Shown piece by piece: positions 55,473 to 64,000 of a DNA stretch of 64,000 nt. The notes beneath the pieces were generated by a model. It was not told where the DNA came from. It saw nothing but the letters and a program-made list of their open reading frames with translations, and did no database searches. Origin of the DNA: Macrocystis pyrifera (taxonomy: Eukaryota > Sar > Phaeophyceae > Laminariales > Laminariaceae); the NCBI GenBank assembly GCA_031763025.1, contig JASSKH010000020.1, positions 744,001-808,000 on the forward strand, given 5' to 3'. The translations under genes were made by a program, and so were the position numbers. Within the stretch, counting starts at the first letter, position 1; the number at the start of each line of letters is the position of its first letter.

Positions 55473-58400
55473 CCAGCGGCAGTGTCGTGGGCAAAGCAGG
55501 GGCCGGCGGGAAGGCTGCGAGGCCTTCCAGCGGCGGGATCTTGATCAAGGCGGGGGCCGACGGAGAGTCTGCAAGACGATCCAGCAACGATATCTTGAGC
55601 ATAGCGAGGGACGGCATAAAGTCTGCCAGACGACCCAGCGGCAGTGCCTTAAGCGAAGCGGGAGCCGGCGGTCAGGCCGCGAGGCGGGCAGGCTGCTAGG
55701 CGGTACAGCGGCGGGATATTGACCAAGGCGGGCGCCGGCGGGAGGGCTGCGAGGCGATCCAGCGGCGATTTCTTGAGCGAGGCGGGGGCCGGCGGGAGGG
55801 CTGCGAGGCGATACAGCGGCGGGACGTTGAGGAAAGTGGTGGCCGCCGGGGAGTCTGCGAGACGATCCAGCGAAAGTGTCGTGGGCAAAGCAGTGGCCCG
55901 CGGGAAGGCTGCGAGGTGGTCTAGCGGCGGGATCTTGAGCAAGGCGGGGGTCGATGGGATGGCTGCGAGGCGGTCCAGCGGCGGCATCTTGAGCAAGGCG
56001 CAGGCCGGCGGGAAAGCTGCGGGGCGATCCAGCGACGATATCTTGAGCAATGCGCGGGCCGCCAGGGAGTTTGCGAGACGATCCAGCGATTGTGTCGTAG
56101 GTAAGGCGGGGGCCGCCGCGAACGCTAAAAGGCGGTCCAGCGGCGGGATATTAGCCAAAGCGGGGGCCGGCGGGAGGGCTGCGAGGCGATCCAGCGGCGG
56201 GTTCTTGAGCAAAGCGGGGGTGAGTCTGCAAGACGATCGGGCGGGATCTTGAGGAAAGAGGGGGCCCGCAAGGAGTCTGCGCGACGAAACAGAGACAGTG
56301 TCGTATGCAAAGCGGGGGGACGGCGTGAAGGCTGCGAGGCGGTCCAGCGCCGGGATCTTGAGCAAGGCTGGGGTCAACGGAGAGTGTGCGCGACGAATCA
56401 GCGCCGGATTCTTGAGCGAAGCGAGGGCCGGCGGGGAGTCCGCGGGGTGACCTAGCTGCAGTGTCGTTGGCAAAGCGGGTGTCGACGCTAAGGGTTCGAC
56501 GCGGTCCAGCGGCGGGGGTCTTGAGCAAGGCGTGGGCCGGCGGGATGGCCGCGAGGCGATCGAGCAGCGGTTTCTTCAGCAAAGCGGAGGCCGGCGGGGA
56601 GTCCTCGGGAGAATCCAGCGACAGGCTCTTGAGTAGGGCTGGGGCCGACGGGAGGGCTGCGAGGCCGTCCAGCGGCGGGATCTTGAGCAAGGCGGGGGTC
56701 GGCGGGAGGGTTGCGAGTCGATTCACCGGCGATCTCTAGTGGCGAAATCTTGAGCATAGCGGGGGCCGGCAAGGAGTCTGCGAGACTATCCAGCGACAAT
56801 GTGGTGCCCAAAGCGGGGGCCGGCGGGGAGGTTGCGAGGCGATACAGAAGCGGGATCTTGAGCAAGGCGGAGGCCAGCGGGAGGGCTGCAAGGTGATTCA
56901 GCGGCGGTTTATTGAGCAGATCGGTTGATCAGCGAAAAGGGTGCGAGACGATTGAGCGGCAGCGTCTTATGCAAAGCGACGGCCGGCGCTGAGGCCGCGA
57001 GGCGGTAAGCGGCGGGATCTTGACCAAGGCGGAGGCCGGCGGGAGGGCTGCGAGGATATACCAGCGGCGTGTTTTTTAGCAGAGCGGGGGCCGGCAGGGT
57101 TTCAGCCAGACGTTCCGGCAGCCGGAGTTTGAGGAAAACGGAGGCCGGCAAGGAGTCTGCGTGACGTTGCAGCGACAGTGTCGTGGGCAAAGCGCGGGCC
57201 GGCGAGAAAGCTGCGCGACGGCTAAGCGGCGGGATCTTGAGCAAGGCCAGGGCCGGCGGGATGGCCGCGAGGCGATCCAGGGGCGGATTTTTCAGCAAAG
57301 CGGAGGCCGGCGAGGAGCCCCCCGCGTGAAAATCCAGCGGCAGGCTCTTGAGCAAGGCGGGGGGCCGACGGGTGGGCTGCGAGGCGGTCCAGCAGCGGGA
57401 TCTGAGCAAGGCGGGGGCCGGGGGTGGGCTGAGAATCGATTCGCCGGCGATATCCAGGGGCGACATCTTGAGCAAAGCGGGGGCGGGCAAGGAGTCTGCG
57501 AGACAATCTAGCGACAGTGTGGTGCCCAAGGCGGAGGCCAGCGGAGGGCTGCAAGGTGATTCAGCGGCGGTTTATTGAGCAGATCGGTTGATCAGCGAAA
57601 AGGGTGCGAGACGATTGAGCGGCAGCGTCTTATGCAAAGCGGCGGCCGGCGCGGAGGCTGCGAGGCGGTAAGGGGCGGGATCTTGACCAAGGCCGAGGCC
57701 GGCGGAGGGCTGCGAGGATATCCAGCGGCGCGTTGTTTAGCAAAGCGGGGGTCGGCAGGGTGTCAGCCAGAATTTCCGGCAGCCGGATTTTGAGGAAAGC
57801 GGAGGCCGGCGAAGAGTCTGTGTGACTATGCAGCGACAGTGTCGCGGGCAAAGCGCGGGCCGGCGGGAAGGCGGCGCGACGGTTCAGCGGGGGTATGTTG
57901 AGCAAGGCGGGGGCCGGCGGGATGGCCGCGAGGCGATCCAGCGGTGGATGTCTCAGCAAAGCGGAGGCCGGCGAGGAGTCCGCGTGAAAATCCAGCGGCA
58001 GGCTCTTGAGCAAGGCGGGGGCCGACGGGTGGGCAGCGAGGCGATCCGGCGGCGGGATCTTGAGCAAGGCGGGGGCCGGCGGGTGGGCTGCGAATCGACC
58101 CCGCGGCCGGATCTTTTAAAAAGCGGCGGCCGGCGGGAGTCTGCGAGACGATCCAGCGACAGTGTCGTGTACAAGTCGGGGGCCGGTGGGAAGGCTGCGA
58201 GGAAGTCAAGCGGCGGGATCTTGAGCAGGCCGGGGCTGACTGGGAGTCTGCGAGACGATTCAACGCCGGTTTCATGTGCGAAGTGGGGGTTGGCGTGGAG
58301 TCTGCACGGCGATCTAGCGACAGTGTCTTAGGCAAAGCGAGGGCCGGCGCAAAGGCTACGAGACGGTCTTGCGCCGGATGTTGAGCAAGGCGGGGCCGGC

Positions 58401-61400
58401 GGGAGGGCCGCGATGCGATCCAGCGGTGGTCTCTTTAGTAAGTGGGGACCGGCGAGGAGTTTGCGAAACGATACGGTGGCAGTCTCTTGAGTATGGCGGG
58501 GGCCGACGGGAGAGCTGCGAGGCGGTCCAGCAGGGGATCTTGAGCAAGGCTGGAGCCGGCGGGAGGGCTGAGAGTCAATCCAGTGGCGATACTCAGCAGT
58601 GATATCTTAAGCAAAGCGTAGGCCGGCAGGGAGTCTGCGAGATGATCCAGCGACAGTGTCGTGGGCAAAGCGGGGGCCGGCGGCAAGGCTGCAAGGCAGT
58701 CCAGCAGCGAGATCTTGAGCAAGGCGAGGGCCGGCGGGAGGGCCGCGAGGCGATTCAGCGGCGGTTTCTTGAGCAGATCAGGGGGGCGGCGGCAAAGTCT
58801 GCGAGACGATCGAGCGGCAGCGTCTTATGCAAAGCAGGGGCCGGCGCGAAGGCTGCGAGGCGGTCAGCGGCGGCATCTTGACCAAGGCGGACGCCGGCGG
58901 GAGGGCTGCGAGGATATCCAGCGGGGGTATTTTATAGCAAAGCGGGGGCCGACAGGGAGTCAGCCAGACGTTCCGGCAGCCGGATTTTGATGAAAGAGGG
59001 CACGGCGAGGAGGCTGCGCGACGATGCAGCGACAGTGTCGTGGGCAAAGCAGGGGCCGGCGGGAAGACTGCGCGGTATTCCTGCGGTGGGACCTTGAGCA
59101 AGCCGGGGGCCGACGGGAGTCTGCGAGTCGATTCAACGCCGGTTTCTTAACGGAAGGGGGGGTCGGCGGGCAGTCTGCGAAGCGATCCAGCGGCAGTGTC
59201 ATGGGCAAAGCGGGGGCCGGCGCGAAAGCTTCGGCGCGGTCCTTCGGCGGTATCTGGAGCAAGGCGGGGGGCGGCGGGAGGGCTGCGAGACGATTTATCG
59301 GCTTTATCCAGCGACGGTATCTTGAGTAAAGTGTGTGCCGGCAGGGAGTCTGCGAGATGATACAGCAACAGTGTGGTGGCCCAAGCGGGGGCCGGCGGAG
59401 AATCTGCGACGCGATACAGCAGCGAGATCTTGAGCAAGGCGGGGGCAAGCGGGAGGGCTGCGAGGCGATCCAGCGGCGGTTTCTTGAGCAGATCGGGGCG
59501 CCGGCGGGACGTCTGCGAGACGGTTCAGCTGCATCGTCTTGGCCAAAGCGGAGACCGGCGCGAAGGCTGCGAGGTGGTCTAGCGGCGGTGTCTCAAGCAA
59601 GGCGGCGGCCGACCGGAGGGCTGCAAGGTGGTCGAGCGGCGGGATCTGGAGCAAGGCGGGGGGCGGCGGCAAGGCTGGGACGCGATCTAGCGACGATATC
59701 TTAAGCAAAGCGGGGGCCGGCAGGGAGTCAGTCAGACGATCCAGCGGCAGTGTCTTTGGCGAAGCGGGGGCCGGATGGCAGGCTGCGAGGCGGTCCAGCG
59801 GCGGGATCTTGACCAAGGCAGGGGCCGGCGTGAGACCTGCGAGGCGATCCATCGGCGGTTTCTTGAGCAAAGCAGGGCCTGAGGGGAGTCTGCGAGACTA
59901 CCCCCGCGGCGGGATCTTCAAAAAGCAGCGGCCGGTGGGGAGTCTGCGAGACGATCCAGCGACAGTGTCGTGGGCAATTCGAGGGCCGGCGGAAAGGCTG
60001 CGAGGAAGTCAAGTGGCGGTATTTTGAGCAAGCTGGGCGCTGACGAAGAGCCTGCCAGACGATTCAGCGCCGGTTTCATGATCGAAGCGGGGGCCGGCGC
60101 AAAGGCTGCGAGACGGTCTAACGCCGGATCTTGAGCAAGGCGGGGGCCGGCGGGAGAACCGCGAGGCGATCCAGCGGCGGTTTCTTCAGCAAAGTAGGGA
60201 CCGGCGAGGAGTTTGCGAAACGATGCGGTGGCAGTCTCTTGAGTAAGGCGGGGGCCGACGGGAGGGCTGCGAGGCGATCCAGCGACGATATCCAGCAGCG
60301 ATATCTTGAGCAAAGCGTGGACCGGCAGGGAGTCTTCGGGACGATCCAGCGACAGCGTCGTGGGCAAAGCGGGGGCCGGCGGCAAGGCTGCAAGGCGGTC
60401 TAGCAGAGAGATCTTGAACAAGGCGGGGGCCGGCGGGAGGGCCGCGAGGCGATTCAGCGGCGGTGTCTTCAGTCTAGCGCGGGCCGGCGAGGAGTCTTGG
60501 AGACGATCCAGCTGCAGTCTCTTGAGTAAGGCGGGGGCCGACGTGAGAACTGCGAGGCCGTCTAGCGGCGGTGTCTTGAGCAAGGCGTGGGCCGGCGGGA
60601 GGGCTACGAGGCGATCCACCAGCGATATCCAGCGGCGACATCCTGAGAAAGTGGGGGCCGGCAAAGAGTCTGCGACACGATCCAGCGACAGTGTGGTGCC
60701 CAAAGTGGGGGCCGGCGGGGACGCTTCGGGACGATACTGCTGCGGGATCTTGAGCAACGCCGGGGCCAACGGGAGGGCTGCGAGGTGTTCCAGCAACTGT
60801 TTCTTGAGCAGATCGGGGGGGGGGTCGGCGGGAAGGCCTCGAGACGATCTAGCGAGAGGTGTCTTATGCTATTCGGGGGCCGGCGCGAAGGCTGCGAGGC
60901 GGTGAGCGGCGGGATCCTGATAAATAGCGGGGGCCGGCGGGAGGGCTGCGAGGCAACCCAGCGGCAGGATCTTGTTCAAGGCGGGGGCCGGCGGGGAGTG
61001 TGGGTGACGATTCACGCATGGTTTCTTGAGCAAAGCGGGGGCTCGCGGGGAGTCTGCGAGACGATCCAGCGGTAGTGTCGTTGGCAAAGCGGGGGTCAGG
61101 GCGAAGGCTTCGACGCGGTCGAGCGGAGGGATCTTGAGCAAGGCCTGGGTCGACGGGATGCATTCGAAGCGATCAAGCGGCCGTTTTTTCAGCAAAGTGG
61201 AGGCCGGCGAGGAGTCCGCGGTTAAATCCAGCGGAAGGCTCTTGAGTAAGGAAGGGGCGAGAAGGGAGGGCTGCGAGGCGGTCCAGCGGCGGGATCTTGA
61301 GCAAGGCGGGGGGCGGCGGAATTGTTGCGAGGCGATTCACCGGCGATATCCGGCGGCGACATCTTGAGCATAGCGTGGGCCGGCAAGGAGTCTGCGAGAC

Positions 61401-63834
61401 GATCCAGCGACAGTGTGGTGCCCAAAGTGGGGGCCGGCGGGGAGGCTGCGAGGCCATACAGCAGCGGGATCTTGAGCAAGGCGGGGGCTCGCGGAAGGGC
61501 TGCGAGGTGTTCCAGCGGGCGGTTAATTGAGCAAATCGGGGGGTAGGCGGGAAGGCCGCGAGACGATCGAACAGCAGCGTATTATGCAAAGCGGGGGCCG
61601 GCGCGAAGTCTGCGAGGCGGTGAGCGTCGAGATCCTGATAAAAGGCGGAGGGCTGCGAGGCAATCCAGTGGCGGGATCTTGTGCAAGGCGGGGGCCGGCG
61701 GGGAGTGTGCGTGACGATACAGCGCCGGTTTCTTGAGAGAGGCGGGGGCCCGCGGGGAGTCTGCGAGACGACCCAGCGGCAGTGTCGTTGAACAAGCGGG
61801 CGTCAGCGCGAAGGCTTCGACGCGGTCCAGCGACAGGATCTTGAAAAAAGCCTGGACGGCGGGATGGCGGCGAGCCGATCCAGCGGCGGTTTCTCCAGCA
61901 AGGCGGAGGCCGGTGAGGAGTCCGCGGTAAAATCCAGTGACAGGCTCTTGAGTAAGATGGGGGCCGACGGGACGGCTGCGAGGGGGTCCAGCGGCGGGAG
62001 CTTAAGCAAGGCGAGAGCCGGCGGGAGGGTTGCGACGCGATTCACCGGCGATATCCAGCGGCGACATCTTGAGCATACCGTGGGCCGGCACGGAGTCTGC
62101 GATACGATCCAGCGACAGTGTGGTGCCCAAAGCGATGGTCGTGAGGAGGCTGCGAGGCCATACAGCAGCGGGATCTTGAGCAAGGCAGGGGCTAGCGGGA
62201 GGGCTGCGACGTGATCCAGCGACTGTTAATTGAGCAGATCGGGGGGTCGGCGGGAAGTCTGCAAGACGATCCAGCGGCAGCGTCATATGCAAAGCGGGAG
62301 CCGGCGCGAAGGCCGCGAGGCGGTCCAGCGGCGGTGTCTTGAGCAAGGCGGGGGCCGGCGGGAGGGTTGCGAGGCGATTCACCAGCGATATCCAGCGGCG
62401 ACATCTTGAGCATAGCGTGGGCCGGCAGGAGTCTGCGATACGATCTAGCGACAGTGTGGTGCCCAAAGCGATGGCGGTGTGAAGAGGCTGCGAGGCCATA
62501 CAGCAGCGGGATCTTGAGCAAGGCAGGGGCTAGCGGAAGGGCTGCGAGGCCGTCTAGCGGCGGTTTATTGAGCAGATCGGGGAGTCGGCGGGAAGTCTGC
62601 GAGACGATCCAGCGGCAGCGTCATGGGGGTCAGGGCGAAGGCTTCGACGCGGTCTAGCGGGGGGATCTTGAGCAAGGCCTGGGCCAACGGGATGGATTCG
62701 AGGCGATCCAGCGGCCGTTGTTTCGGCAAAGCGAAGGCCGGTGAGGAGTCCGCGGTTAAATCCAGTGACAGGCTCTTGAATAAGACGGGAGCCGACGGGA
62801 CGGCTGCGAGGCGGTCCAGCGGCGGGAGCTTGTGCAAGGCGGGGACCGAAGGGTTGCGAGGCGATTCACCGGCGATATCTAGCGGTGAAATCTTACCCAT
62901 AGCCTGGGCCGGCAAGGAGTCTGCGAGGCGATCCAGCGACAGCGTGGTGCCCAAAGTGGGGGCCGGTGGGGAGGCTGCGAGGTCATACCGCAGCGGGGTC
63001 TTGAGCAAGACGGGGGCTAGCGGGAGGGCTGCGAGGTGTTCCAGCGGCGGTTTATTGAGCAGATCGGGGGGTCGGCGGGAAGTCTGCAAGACGATCCAGC
63101 GGCAGCGCCTTATGCAAAACCGGGGGCCGGCGCGAAGGCTTCGAGGCGGTGAGCGTCGAGATCTTGAGCAAGGCGGGGGCCGGCGAGAGGGCTGCGAGTC
63201 GATGCAGTGGCGATATCCAGCAGCGATATCTTGAACAAAGCGCGGGCCGGCAGGGAGTCTGCGACATGATCCAGCGACAGTGTCGTGGGCAACTCGAGGG
63301 CCGGCGGCAAGGCCGCAAGGCGGTCCAGCAGCTAGATCTTGAGCAAGGCGGGGTCCCGCGGAAGAGTCACGAGGCGATTTAGCGGCGGTGTCTTCAGCAT
63401 AACGGGGGCCGGCGAGGAGTCTTGGAGACGATGCAGCTGCAGTCTCTTGAGTAAAGCGGGGGCCGACGCGAGAACTGCGAGGCCGTCTAGCGGCGGTGTC
63501 TTGAGCATGGCGGAGGCCGGCGGGAGGGCTGTGAAGCGATCCAGCGGCCATATCCAGCGACGATATCTTGAGCAGAGCGAAGGCCGGCAGGGAGTCCGCG
63601 ATACAATCCAGCGAGAGTTTCTTGGGCAAAGCGGGGGCCGGTGGGAAGGCTGTGAGGCGATCCAGAGGCGGAATCTTGAGCAAGGCGGGGGCCAGCGGGA
63701 GGGCTGCCAGGCCGTCCAGCGGCGAGATTATGGGCCCGGCCGGAAAGCTGCTAGGCGATTCAGCGGCGATATCTTCAGCAAAGCGGGGGCCGGCAGAGAA
63801 TCTGCGAGGCAATCTAGCGCCGGTATTCTGAACG
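55473..63834. repeat. 54-bp satellite, second copy (one higher-order unit longer)
   Basis: Same array as 29168-36868. The marker AGATCGGTTGATCAGCG occurs twice, at 56918 and 57581 (663 bp apart), but once (30611) in the first copy. This accounts for the ~660-bp length difference. Confidence 0.92.
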
Positions 63835-64000
63835 GCAGTATAAGTCACAATAGAGCAGGAGTACGAACCAAGCCCGAGTTGTCCATACATGGCCCGTAGC
63901 GGCCGAAATCGCCGAAATCGGTTTCGGTGCAAGGGAGTGATGGGATGGTGTCGCAGGGGGCGGTTGAGGGTGAGACGAGCAGACCGAAACCGATGCCCGG
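63835..64000 (-). mobile_element. Ty3/gypsy element 3'-side remnant, duplicate (runs off the window)
   Basis: Same as about 36869-37030. The junction with the satellite is at the same base, so the satellite/gypsy junction predates the divergence of the copies. Confidence 0.8.

Larger units (their letters stand above)
43190..64000. repeat. Second copy of 16648-37030
   Basis: 43190 aligns with 16648, 46871 with 20641, 55473 with 29168 and 64000 with about 37030, in the same order and orientation. Differences are mostly single-base indels plus a few structural ones: SINE absent, one extra 663-bp satellite unit, and a ~95-bp stretch present at about 53085-53165 that LARD-B lacks near 26838. Best read as an alternative haplotype or an unmerged contig overlap. 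Confidence 0.92.

Overview
This is repeat-dense eukaryotic nuclear DNA. I see no intact host gene, no operon-like organisation and no genuine rRNA or tRNA gene. Nearly all of the window is transposable elements nested in one another, minisatellites and one long satellite. The proteins encoded by the LINE and Ty3/gypsy remnants resemble families I associate with brown algae and other stramenopiles. That is recognition only, not a search result, so the taxonomic guess is weak to moderate.

Layout before the gap. 1-3054: a decayed LINE (RT, C-terminal domain, 3'UTR). 4574-7104: a 2.5-kb TIR element with a perfect 8-bp target-site duplication (GTAGATAT), filled with dyad-symmetric ~43-bp repeats. 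7140-7560: a GGGACGG minisatellite. 8239-9415: a block bounded by inverted repeats, built of ~41-bp TACCGAA repeats and split by a tRNA-derived SINE. 9485-22220: a second LINE (endonuclease, RT, 3'UTR). This LINE is interrupted by an 8349-bp LTR element (12311-20659) with 563/561-bp LTRs, a GTAC duplication and no recognisable gag-pol; I call it LARD-A. About 23022-29167: a 5'-truncated relative, LARD-B. 29168-36868: a GC-rich satellite of 54-bp monomers with higher-order structure. 36869-43089: the 5' part of a dead Ty3/gypsy element on the minus strand, with a hAT-like element inserted in its protease. 43090-43189: 100 N.

After the gap, 43190-64000 is a second copy of 16648-37030 (LARD-A 3' part, LINE 3' part, LARD-B, satellite, gypsy end). 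It reads most simply as an alternative haplotype or an unmerged overlapping contig; a true ~26-kb tandem duplication is the alternative. The copies differ informatively. A SINE present in LARD-A is absent from its duplicate, one 663-bp higher-order unit is extra in the second satellite, and a 99-bp TA-flanked MITE is in LARD-B but not LARD-A. These filled/empty pairs define element boundaries from the sequence alone.

The most interesting objects are the LARD family (non-coding, with a possible captured host exon and a long antisense ORF), the 54-bp satellite whose period is a multiple of three so that several frames on both strands stay open, and the TIR elements filled with hairpin-forming minisatellites.
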